A DNA stretch of 6,134 nucleotides from an uncultured Prevotellaceae bacterium (GCA_902477365.1 CABSGW010000162.1:1-6134), one strand, 5' to 3'. Counted from the first letter of the stretch, positions 1-6,134 are shown. Notes: a model not told the origin generated them from the sequence alone. Translations and numbers: made by a program.

Positions 1-1
1 A

Positions 2-1291
2 GTAGAGGGTGTTGACCAAGACAAGGAACATCTCAATGATATATTGCGCACACCTTTGGATTTTTGTGTTCCTTCAGTTTCTGTCACTACAGAATACATA
101 CCATGTACAGATGCAGAAGGACGTAATAATCGTGTATTGTTGATGCACATTCCTGCAAGTCCACGACTTCATGCGAATCAAGCGGATGAAGTGTTTTGGC
201 GTGTCGGTGACAAATCACGCAAACTGACTTTTGACGAGCGTTTACAACTCATGTACGACAAAGGAGAACGCTATTATGAGGATTCCACAGCATACGATGC
301 CACGCTTGATGATATAGACATGGATGCAGTTAAAGCCTACATGAAACGGATTGGCTATGGTAAGTCTGCAATGGAATATCTGCAAGAGAACAAAGGTTTT
401 GTGACCTATAAAGGCGATATACCGCAAGTCAGTGCAGCTTGTATATTACTTTTTGGCAAGCATCCTCAGACATTCTTTCCTCGTGCAAGAGTCCGCTTTA
501 TCAAATACTTTGGTACTGAGGAAAAGGTGGGGCGTGAAATGAATGTCATCAAAGATGTTACTTTCGATGGTCGTATTCTTGAACAGATACAGAAAACCGT
601 TGAATATCTTGAAACGCAGGTCAAGGAGCATTCCTATCTCGGAGAGGACGGTATCTTCAGGACCGACCGTGAATATCCCAAGTTTGTGATACAAGAGATG
701 GTGGTAAACTCTGTTTGCCACCGTGATTACAGTATTAAGGGAACAGAAATTCAGATAAAGATGTTCGATGACCGTCTTGTGTTCGAAACACCGGGCAAGT
801 TGCCGGGCATCGTTCGCACTGACAATATTCGTCATACCCATTTCTCTCGCAATCCGAAAATTGCGGAATACCTCAAAGCATACGACTATGTAAAAGAGTT
901 CGGTGAGGGTGTTGACCGTATGTGCCGTGAATTGTCTGCATTAGGAGTCAAAGAGCCGCAATACAACTTGGTTGCCTTTATCATGAAAGCAACTGTTTGT
1001 GCGAAGGTTTTGGAAGAGAGACAAGAAACTAACCATTCAGACCAGAAGCGACCAGAAAGCGACCAGTTAGGGCATAACAAGGGCATAACAGGGGCACAAC
1101 AAGGGCGTAACAAGATACTTTCTCTTATAGCTGAAAACCCACAAATCAGTATTTCTGCATTGGCGAAACAATGCGAAGTCTCGGAGAAAGCAATGAGGAT
1201 AACACTAGAGCGCATGAAAGCTGGGGATATTATAAAACGAGTTGGGCCAAGTTATGGGGGGCATTGGGAAATTATAACATCTAAAGATTAG
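2..1291 (+). CDS. AlbA_2 / GHKL ATPase-like / winged-helix accessory protein (5' end missing)
   Basis: The frame is open to the left edge (429 codons visible), and the first codons (VEGVDQDKEHLNDIL) read as the middle of an AlbA_2 domain, so the true start is upstream; the TTG at 44 is not a credible start. In window numbering, residues 1 to about 90 are the end of AlbA_2, a fold shared with Schlafen proteins and many bacterial regulators. Residues about 220-320 resemble the HATPase_c_4 (GHKL-like) domain: E232-M-V-V-N236, H240-R-D-Y243, a PGKLPG loop and FGEGVDRM. A repeat-encoded linker covers about 347-371, and a winged-helix domain (ISALAKQCEVSEKAMRITLE) ends the protein. Such proteins are usually annotated as ATP-binding or transcriptional regulators and often lie beside hsd genes; the biochemical role is not established. 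It ends 9 bases before hsdM, so co-transcription is likely. It could regulate the operon or act as a nucleic-acid-binding accessory. Confidence 0.85.
   Translation, partial: VEGVDQDKEHLNDILRTPLDFCVPSVSVTTEYIPCTDAEGRNNRVLLMHIPASPRLHANQADEVFWRVGDKSRKLTFDERLQLMYDKGERYYEDSTAYDATLDDIDMDAVKAYMKRIGYGKSAMEYLQENKGFVTYKGDIPQVSAACILLFGKHPQTFFPRARVRFIKYFGTEEKVGREMNVIKDVTFDGRILEQIQKTVEYLETQVKEHSYLGEDGIFRTDREYPKFVIQEMVVNSVCHRDYSIKGTEIQIKMFDDRLVFETPGKLPGIVRTDNIRHTHFSRNPKIAEYLKAYDYVKEFGEGVDRMCRELSALGVKEPQYNLVAFIMKATVCAKVLEERQETNHSDQKRPESDQLGHNKGITGAQQGRNKILSLIAENPQISISALAKQCEVSEKAMRITLERMKAGDIIKRVGPSYGGHWEIITSKD
1040..1070. repeat. Three imperfect 10-11-base tandem units in the regulator linker
   Basis: Units are gaccagaagc (1040-1049), gaccagaaagc (1050-1060) and gaccagttag (1061-1070). 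They encode the polar linker DQKRPESDQL between the ATPase-like and winged-helix domains and run directly into a second array at 1070-1113. The unequal unit lengths suggest old slippage, with the reading frame restored. Confidence 0.6.
1070..1113. repeat. Four tandem 11-base repeats (consensus gggcataacaa) inside the coding sequence
   Basis: Copies lie at 1070-1080, 1081-1091, 1092-1102 and 1103-1113. The first matches the consensus and each of the others differs from it by one base. Because 11 is not a multiple of 3, successive units are read in different frames, giving GHNKGITGAQQGRNK. Adding or removing one or two units would move the ribosome into a frame that stops at 1128-1130 (tag) or 1132-1134 (tga), cutting off the winged-helix domain. 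A change of three units would keep the frame. Confidence 0.85.
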
Positions 1292-1300
1292 CATATAGTT

Positions 1301-2914
1301 ATGGCAAAGAAAACAAATATAAAAAAGGAAGAAGTAATCAACTTGGATACGATTTTATTCAAGTGTCGCGATATATTGAGACAGGCAAAAAATTCAGGTT
1401 CGTTTTTCGAGAAGCGTGACATGATGCTGACATTGATTTTTCTTCGATTTATCGGAGAAAAATATGAAAATGGTGTAGCACATCTTCGCACTCAACTTAT
1501 AGAAGACGGACTTGACCCTGATGACGAAAATATCATTTCTGCATTTTTTGATGATGCCACTTTTACAGATGGTACATACAATCTTCCTCCCGAAGCGCGT
1601 TGGAACATGATTATCAATACCCCCGCTCCGGGGCTTAATGTAGCTCTTGATACGGCCTTGCGTAGTATTGCAACTACGACTCCTGCTCTCAAAGGTTGCT
1701 TCATCGAGGGTACATTTACCCAGCGCAATTTAGCCGGGAATGATATAAAAAAGATTGTGGATGAGGTCAATAAGATTTCACACAAAGCCTTTGGCGAGGA
1801 GAAAGATTTGATAGGGCGTGTATATGAATACTTTTTGAAGGAATTTGCCGTAAATGCTACAAAGGAGGAGGGGGAATATTATACTCCGCACGATATTGTG
1901 CAGCTTATTGCCTCTATAATAGAACCATTTGATGGTACTATTTATGACCCATGTTGTGGCTCTGGCGGTATGTTTATTCAGAGTGCCGAATTGGTAAAAT
2001 CCAAGCAGGGTGACATCAGTAAAATCAATGTTTATGGTCAGGAAAAAGAGGCGGCTACATATCGTCTGGCCAAAATGAATCTTGCCTTACGGGGAATCAG
2101 CCATAATCTTGGAGCAGAAAGCGACAGCACTTTTACCAACGATTTACATAAAGGGCTTTATTTCGATTATATTATGGCTAATCCTCCTTTCAATCTCAAA
2201 GGATGGTATAATGACAATCTTGAACATGATGCCCGCTGGAGCGATTATGACACACCACCGGAAAGCAATGCCAACTATGCCTGGATTCTTCACATGCTCA
2301 GCCATTTGAAACAGTCAAACGGAGTGGCCGGATTTCTGCTTGCCAATGGGGCTTTGGGCGATACTGACGCACAGAATATCCGTAAAAAACTGATTGAAAA
2401 TGACAAGGTAGAGGCTATCATTGTGTTGCCTCGCGAACTGTTCATTACCACGGATATAAGTGTAACCCTTTGGATTCTTAACCAAAACAAAAAAGGCGGA
2501 ATGTATCACGGACGAAATCTTCGTAACCGAGAACACGAAATCCTGTTTATGGATTTGCGCCAATGGACTGAAAACCCTGTTAAAGGCGAGCAGAAAAAGA
2601 AAGTTGTGTTGAAAGATAATCAAATCAAGCGTGCAACTGATATTTATTTCCATTGGCAGGCTGTCGGTACTGACGGCACACACTATGAAGAGCCTGAACT
2701 CTATCGCTCTGTTGGAATCAAAGAGATAGAAGAAAACGGTTTCTCGCTCGTTCCAAGTCGATATATCGAGTTTGTTGACCGTGATTCTGATATTGACTAT
2801 AATAAGGTGCTGACAGAAACGGCATCGGCTGTATCTGAACTTCTCAATCGTCAGAAAGAGAATGACGAAAAATTGCGTAACGCTCTAAAACAGTTGGGAT
2901 ATGAGTGCAAGTAA
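1301..2914 (+). CDS. hsdM: Type I restriction-modification methyltransferase subunit HsdM
   Basis: HsdM transfers a methyl group from S-adenosylmethionine to adenine N6 in the target chosen by HsdS, normally as an M2S complex that also forms the core of the restriction enzyme. The 537-residue product is of usual length. Residues about 13-165 match the HsdM_N helical domain and about 175-480 the N6_Mtase domain. Visible motifs are T195-P-H-D-I-V before the cofactor pocket, motif I as D216-P-C-C-G-S-G-G, and the catalytic adenine-N6 motif N294-P-P-F. All key residues are present, so it looks functional. The ATG at 1301 is nine bases after the preceding stop and gives a normal N-terminus; no Shine-Dalgarno sequence is visible, which is common in Bacteroidota. 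The end overlaps hsdS by 14 bases in another frame, implying coupled translation and matched subunit supply. Confidence 0.97.
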   Translation: MAKKTNIKKEEVINLDTILFKCRDILRQAKNSGSFFEKRDMMLTLIFLRFIGEKYENGVAHLRTQLIEDGLDPDDENIISAFFDDATFTDGTYNLPPEARWNMIINTPAPGLNVALDTALRSIATTTPALKGCFIEGTFTQRNLAGNDIKKIVDEVNKISHKAFGEEKDLIGRVYEYFLKEFAVNATKEEGEYYTPHDIVQLIASIIEPFDGTIYDPCCGSGGMFIQSAELVKSKQGDISKINVYGQEKEAATYRLAKMNLALRGISHNLGAESDSTFTNDLHKGLYFDYIMANPPFNLKGWYNDNLEHDARWSDYDTPPESNANYAWILHMLSHLKQSNGVAGFLLANGALGDTDAQNIRKKLIENDKVEAIIVLPRELFITTDISVTLWILNQNKKGGMYHGRNLRNREHEILFMDLRQWTENPVKGEQKKKVVLKDNQIKRATDIYFHWQAVGTDGTHYEEPELYRSVGIKEIEENGFSLVPSRYIEFVDRDSDIDYNKVLTETASAVSELLNRQKENDEKLRNALKQLGYECK

Positions 2915-4022
2915 GATAAAATGGGTTCGGCTTGGGGAGTATATCGAGCAGTGTGATGAACGTAATAGTGAAAGTAAATATACTATTAAGGATGCTATGG
3001 GCATGACCATAACCAAAGAAATTATCCCAACAAAAGCAAATCTTCAGGAGAATGATTTGTCTAAATTTCTCATTGTTAAACCTAAAGAGTTTGTTTATAA
3101 TCCGCGTACTCATGGAAAGAAAATAGGTCTCGGTTTTAACAATACAAATAAACCTTTTATAATCAGTTGGAATAACATTGCTTTTCGAATAAAAAACACA
3201 GACTTGTTACTTCCTGACTATTTGTATATTATTATATGTAGAGAGGAATGGGATCGCAATGCTTGCTTTCGTTCTTGGGGTTCATCAACAGAAGTGTTTT
3301 CTTGGAATGAATTTTCTCTGATGCTAATTCCTCTTCCCTCAATAGAAGTACAGCAAAAATTAGTTGATACCTACAATGGGTTGAAAGCACTTGCAGAGCA
3401 AAACGAAGCTCTTATTAAACCTCTTGGCAAGGCTTGCGAAGCATTTGTAGCAGACTGCAAAAACAAATATCTGGAAGTAAAAATCGGAGATTATATTGAA
3501 CTTTTTGATAAGCGCAATACAGGCGGATGTAACTATCCATTTTGTGGTATAAATAGAGACAAGACTTTTATGCCTACTGTTGCTGATACCAATGATTTGG
3601 ATAATTCTAAATATAAAATTGTCAATAAGGGTGATTTTGTTTTTAGTGGTATGCAAACAGGACGAGATGTCTGCATCAGAATCGCACTTTATGATAAGAC
3701 AGAACCGATAATTATTTCTCCTGCCTATACAACTTTCAGGATAAAAGACGAATGCAAAATCATTCCACAATATCTTTTTCTTCAATTTAAGAGATTTGAA
3801 ATGGATAGATATGGGTGGTTTTTAAGCGATGGCAGTATTCGTTCCAATTTGGAGTGGGATAGATTCTGTGAAGTCAAAATACCACTCCCTCCGATTAATG
3901 TACAGCAGTCAATAGTGAATATATACAACTGCCTTGAAGAGGCTAAAAAAATAGCTTCAGAAGTACGGGAACAATTAAAAACTCTTTGCCCTGCATTGGT
4001 CCAAAGAGCAGCGAACTCATAA
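2901..4022 (+). CDS. hsdS: Type I restriction-modification specificity subunit HsdS
   Basis: HsdS recognises the bipartite DNA target and holds HsdM and HsdR together. The 373-residue product is slightly short but complete in plan. Each half holds one target recognition domain (Methylase_S family): TRD1 is about residues 11-147 and TRD2 about 195-331. Each is followed by a helical spacer, seen as the LAEQNEALIKPL segment around 165-180 and the C-terminal EEAKKIASEVREQLKTL helix. The halves share LGEYIEQCDERN (11-22) with IGDYIELFDKRN (195-206), and IPLPSIEVQQ (143) with IPLPPINVQQ (327). The ATG at 2901 lies inside the end of hsdM. The TRD regions are AT-rich (one 60-base line at 3181 counts about 25% GC), as often seen for exchanged recognition domains. 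The target sequence cannot be read from the protein. No second hsdS, partial hsdS or invertase gene is visible in this window. Confidence 0.95.
   Translation: MSASKIKWVRLGEYIEQCDERNSESKYTIKDAMGMTITKEIIPTKANLQENDLSKFLIVKPKEFVYNPRTHGKKIGLGFNNTNKPFIISWNNIAFRIKNTDLLLPDYLYIIICREEWDRNACFRSWGSSTEVFSWNEFSLMLIPLPSIEVQQKLVDTYNGLKALAEQNEALIKPLGKACEAFVADCKNKYLEVKIGDYIELFDKRNTGGCNYPFCGINRDKTFMPTVADTNDLDNSKYKIVNKGDFVFSGMQTGRDVCIRIALYDKTEPIIISPAYTTFRIKDECKIIPQYLFLQFKRFEMDRYGWFLSDGSIRSNLEWDRFCEVKIPLPPINVQQSIVNIYNCLEEAKKIASEVREQLKTLCPALVQRAANS
2931..2966. repeat. HsdS internal repeat A, copy 1 (TRD1 start)
   Basis: These 36 bases encode LGEYIEQCDERN. They match copy 2 at 3483-3518 at about 24 of 36 positions by eye, in the same frame, 552 bases (184 codons) away. 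This is the usual sign of an HsdS built from two related halves. Confidence 0.65.
3327..3383. repeat. HsdS internal repeat B, copy 1 (end of TRD1)
   Basis: This encodes IPLPSIEVQQKLVDTYNGL, the conserved transition from TRD1 to the central helical region. It matches copy 2 at 3879-3935 at 12 of 19 residues, again exactly 184 codons away. Confidence 0.65.
3483..3518. repeat. HsdS internal repeat A, copy 2 (TRD2 start)
   Basis: This encodes IGDYIELFDKRN at the start of the second recognition domain and is the partner of the segment at 2931-2966. The orientation is direct, so recombination between the copies would delete or duplicate one half rather than invert it. Confidence 0.65.
3879..3935. 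repeat. HsdS internal repeat B, copy 2 (end of TRD2)
   Basis: This encodes IPLPPINVQQSIVNIYNCL, leading into the C-terminal helix that packs against the central one. It is the partner of 3327-3383. Confidence 0.65.
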
Positions 4023-4034
4023 AATGTAAAAGTG

Positions 4035-4661
4035 ATGAATTTTAAATACTACGATGTTTTATCCAGACTTGTTGCTGGATATTTGTTTTTAGTTGTTGTT
4101 CTGTACTCTCTTCAAATAGAGTATAACAATGACTATACTGTGGCATATTTAGCGATAGCATTCTTATGTGGGTATGTTATAAATGCTATTGGAAGCCTCC
4201 TTGAACCGATTTACTATTTTACTATTGGTGGCAAACCGTCAAATCGGTTGCTTGACAAACAGAATAAGAAACATTGCTGTATTTATCGCTTATTCATACC
4301 GTCAAACAAAGGAATTAAAAAAGTTCGTTTTCACGAAACGATGGCTGTGCGAGAAATTTTACAAAATGGAATAAAGGAGGAAAACCCTTCGGAAGAAAGA
4401 TTGTTTTGCAAGGCAATGAGAGCTGTAAATGGCGATGAAAAATCGAGAGTTGCTGATTTTAATGCGCAATATGCCTTATCAAGGACAATTCTCACAACCG
4501 TCCTAATTTCTACTATCCTCATTATTGTATTATATCCATGTTTTTGGCAATCATATTTGACAATAGCTATATTGCTAATATGCTGGAACAGATACAAAGA
4601 ACGGGCATATTATTATGCAAGAGAGGTTCTTAATGAATATTTAAAGAAAAATAAACAATAA
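4035..4661 (+). CDS. Unrecognised protein with four predicted membrane segments, between hsdS and hsdR
   Basis: I do not recognise this 208-residue family. Hydrophobic stretches at about residues 11-27, 36-59, 151-170 and 173-185 suggest a 2 + 2 membrane arrangement around a soluble loop of about 90 residues. Lys/Arg are dense at the N-terminus, just after the second segment and in the tail (RYKERAYYYAREVLNEYLKKNKQ), which predicts N- and C-termini and loop in the cytoplasm. The loop carries GGKPSNRLL near the membrane and a segment, FNAQYALSRTILTT, leading into segment three; both look like possible family motifs. No signal peptide is seen. A GTG at 4032 is directly in front of the ATG at 4035; the ATG is preferred. 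The gene starts 12 bases after hsdS and ends 4 bases before the MBL gene, so it belongs to the operon. It is AT-rich (27-38% GC in sampled lines). The 2 + 2 layout is reminiscent of small membrane effectors in other defence systems, but a shared function is inference. Confidence 0.85.
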   Translation: MNFKYYDVLSRLVAGYLFLVVVLYSLQIEYNNDYTVAYLAIAFLCGYVINAIGSLLEPIYYFTIGGKPSNRLLDKQNKKHCCIYRLFIPSNKGIKKVRFHETMAVREILQNGIKEENPSEERLFCKAMRAVNGDEKSRVADFNAQYALSRTILTTVLISTILIIVLYPCFWQSYLTIAILLICWNRYKERAYYYAREVLNEYLKKNKQ

Positions 4662-4665
4662 TATC

Positions 4666-5514
4666 ATGGCAAGACAAGCAACAATGACAGTATGGGATGT
4701 ACAACTTGGATTGGCTGTACATGTCAAAGCTCCTAATGGTAAATATATAGTGATTGACCTTGGAACAGGTACATACGAGAGTGGTAATATGTCACCTCTA
4801 AGTAAACGATCGCGTGATAACATTGCATATATGATTATTACACATCCTCACCTTGATCACATTGATGACATACTCAATTTTAACTTGAATGAGCCGAAGA
4901 TACTTCAAAGAGCAAAATCTTTGAGTAATAATGAGGTGATGAAAGATGTCAGATATTGTGATAGAGCAAAGTTTGAGAAGTATTGTGAAATCAACGATCG
5001 ATATAATTCACCAGTTACGCCACAAGATGAAAATTATACCAGGAATCCCAATAATTATGGAGGGTTGGAAATTCAAACCTTCTCCACAGATGCTTGCGAC
5101 CATTCCAATTTTAATAATTTCAGTATAATTACAGTACTTTGTTTATCTGGTATTAAGGTCGTGATATGTGGTGATAATGAAACGGAATCATTAGATAAAC
5201 TGATGAATAGAATTGATTTTAAGGAGGCTGTCAAGAATGCTGATGTATTAGTAGCACCACATCATGGTAGAGAATCAGCATATCATTCTGATTTTGTTTC
5301 TTTGGTTAATCCAAGGATGACTATTATTTCTGATACAAATAAGAGTGATGCAAGTGCCTCTGATAAATATACACGCATGAGTAGAGGATGGAAAGTTAAT
5401 GGAACTACTCGTTATTGTTTAACAACGCGTAACGATGGAAATATTACAGTCGAGTTTGGTGAAACGGATGATCCAAATTATAGCGGAGTATTAAGCATAT
5501 CAACTTCAAAATAG
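4666..5514 (+). CDS. ComEC C-terminal-type metallo-beta-lactamase-fold hydrolase
   Basis: This is a stand-alone 282-residue metal-dependent hydrolase. The MBL signature is H60-P-H62-L-D64-H65, preceded by the strand IVIDLGTG (D31). Further on come NNFSIITVL (about 150-158), VVICGDNE with D170, and APHHG with H199-H200-G201 followed by NPRMTIIS. The NN-S, GD and PHHG set is characteristic of the domain at the C-terminus of ComEC/Rec2 DNA-uptake proteins, where it is thought to act as a nuclease. Nuclease or phosphodiesterase activity is therefore plausible here, but the substrate is unknown. No membrane segment or export signal is seen, so it should be cytoplasmic, possibly docking on the membrane protein encoded 4 bases upstream. 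An insertion of about 70 polar residues (about 72-142) between the HxHxDH motif and the NN-S strand is the least familiar part. The ATG at 4666 gives a sensible first strand. The gene is AT-rich, unlike hsdR downstream. Confidence 0.9.
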   Translation: MARQATMTVWDVQLGLAVHVKAPNGKYIVIDLGTGTYESGNMSPLSKRSRDNIAYMIITHPHLDHIDDILNFNLNEPKILQRAKSLSNNEVMKDVRYCDRAKFEKYCEINDRYNSPVTPQDENYTRNPNNYGGLEIQTFSTDACDHSNFNNFSIITVLCLSGIKVVICGDNETESLDKLMNRIDFKEAVKNADVLVAPHHGRESAYHSDFVSLVNPRMTIISDTNKSDASASDKYTRMSRGWKVNGTTRYCLTTRNDGNITVEFGETDDPNYSGVLSISTSK

Positions 5515-5528
5515 ATTTTTAATAATTT

Positions 5529-5534
5529 GGAGAG
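5529..5534 (+). promoter_or_regulatory. Shine-Dalgarno-like site for hsdR
   Basis: The sequence ggagag lies about 6-8 bases ahead of the ATG at 5541, in the 26-base gap after the MBL gene. It supports that start. It stands out because the other genes in the window have no clear purine-rich site. Confidence 0.5.
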
Positions 5535-5540
5535 TACGCA

Positions 5541-6134
5541 ATGTCAAAAAACAAACTTATAAATTATAACGGCAGATTCTGCGAGACTGATTTTGAGAAT
5601 GCTTTTATATCATTCTTGGAAGCAGAGAAGTGGATATATTTGTCAGGAGATAAGATTGTTCGTCCGAATCAAAAAGAGGTTCTTATAGCCGATGATTTAA
5701 TTGAGTTTCTGACCAAGAATAATCCTGACCTTGATACCGATGAGGTACAGCAGATTGTGGATAATGTGCGCCTTGTGGGAGCTGAAACCGACTTTGCCAC
5801 ACTTCATAAAGTGTATGGCTGGATGGTGGACGGCATTAATTTTACCCTTAAAAACGGAACGGTAAAGGATGTTGCCCTTATAAATTTTGACACTCCAAAA
5901 GATAATATATTCCGAGTGGTAAACCAATTTACAGTGGAATATGTCAATAATGGCCGCACAAAGAACCGCCGTCCGGACATTATACTTTATGTGAACGGTA
6001 TGCCACTGTGCATTATGGAGCTGAAAAATCCTGCCGATGATAAAGCTACTATAGCAGATGCATGGGAACAGATAAACATACGGTACTGGCGCGATATTCC
6101 CCATCTGCTTCACTATTGCCCGTTGGCTTGCATC
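5541..6134 (+). CDS. hsdR: Type I restriction enzyme subunit HsdR, N-terminal part (3' end missing)
   Basis: HsdR supplies ATP-driven DNA translocation and cleavage once the HsdMS core finds an unmethylated target. Only the first 198 codons are here, and the frame is open to the right edge; full HsdR proteins are roughly 900-1100 residues, so the helicase motor domains lie outside. The visible part is the HSDR_N nuclease domain. Its PD-(D/E)xK core is R144-R-P-D146-I-I-L followed by C-I-M-E160-L-K162-N-P, so the catalytic Asp, Glu and Lys are intact. Downstream, W-E-Q177-I-N-I-R-Y182 with W-R-D-I-P sits where the family's QxxxY motif is expected, with one extra residue between Gln and Tyr. 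The ATG at 5541 has a ggag site ahead of it and gives a start (MSKNKLINYNGRFCETDFE) that fits the family. Lines sampled here are near 45% GC, similar to hsdM. Confidence 0.95.
   Translation, partial: MSKNKLINYNGRFCETDFENAFISFLEAEKWIYLSGDKIVRPNQKEVLIADDLIEFLTKNNPDLDTDEVQQIVDNVRLVGAETDFATLHKVYGWMVDGINFTLKNGTVKDVALINFDTPKDNIFRVVNQFTVEYVNNGRTKNRRPDIILYVNGMPLCIMELKNPADDKATIADAWEQINIRYWRDIPHLLHYCPLACI

Noticed and set aside
44..46. TTG as the start of the first gene
   Set aside because: The frame is open upstream to base 2 and those codons continue a recognisable AlbA_2 domain, so this is an internal leucine codon of a gene cut by the window edge.
446..841. 131-codon open frame on the - strand
   Set aside because: It is antisense to the GHKL-like domain of the first gene, with no recognisable protein features. 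Other open frames opposite hsdM and hsdS were dismissed for the same reason.
1859..1873. Perfect aaaggagg sequence inside hsdM
   Set aside because: It encodes the conserved KEEGEYYTP segment and is not followed by a start codon at a useful distance. A similar aaggagg at 4374-4380 was rejected as a coding coincidence.
2931..3935. Invertible hsdS cassette or phase-variable shufflon
   Set aside because: The internal repeats are direct rather than inverted, and no second hsdS fragment or recombinase gene lies in the window. Partners outside the window cannot be excluded.
4183..4374. 63-codon open frame on the + strand within the membrane-protein gene
   Set aside because: It is a shifted frame inside a larger, better supported gene with coherent membrane topology.
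5515..5540. Bacteroides-type promoter (TAnnTTTG) before hsdR
   Set aside because: The sequence taatttg has only one base between TA and TTTG and no matching -33 element, so it is not supported.
5697..6113. 138-codon open frame on the - strand
   Set aside because: It lies opposite hsdR, whose coding frame is clear, and its translation shows no domain-like pattern.

Overview
The window carries most of one type I restriction-modification (hsd) operon, with every gene on the + strand and almost no intergenic DNA. The likely source is a member of the Bacteroidota, probably a gut or oral Bacteroidales. Reasons are the moderate-to-low GC, the near absence of Shine-Dalgarno sequences before most starts, the HsdR and HsdM sequence style, and an AlbA_2/GHKL-type regulator directly ahead of hsdM. 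This assignment is inference; there is no rRNA or other taxonomic marker here.

Layout. (1) 2-1291: the 3' part of a gene for an AlbA_2 + GHKL ATPase-like + winged-helix protein, whose start lies before the window. (2) 1301-2914: hsdM, the adenine-N6 methyltransferase subunit. (3) 2901-4022: hsdS, the DNA-specificity subunit, overlapping hsdM by 14 bases. (4) 4035-4661: an unrecognised protein with four predicted membrane segments. (5) 4666-5514: a metallo-beta-lactamase-fold hydrolase of the ComEC C-terminal type. (6) 5541-6134: the first 198 codons of hsdR, the nuclease/translocase subunit, which runs off the right edge.

How the genes fit together. HsdM and HsdS form the methyltransferase, and adding HsdR gives the complete restriction enzyme. 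The upstream ATPase/winged-helix gene sits 9 bases before hsdM, so it is probably co-transcribed as a regulator or accessory factor. The membrane protein plus MBL hydrolase are placed between hsdS and hsdR, where the core system needs nothing. They are tightly packed (gaps of 12, 4 and 26 bases) and visibly AT-richer than hsdM and hsdR. This two-gene cargo is the least explained part of the window and the best candidate for an undescribed defence accessory module. Its function is not shown by the sequence.

Two further structures deserve attention. The linker of the upstream regulator contains four tandem 11-base repeats; any gain or loss of one unit would stop translation just before the winged-helix domain. 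HsdS contains two half-repeats offset by exactly 184 residues. No promoter, terminator, tRNA, CRISPR array, insertion sequence or recombinase was found, and no stretch over 300 bases lacks a gene.
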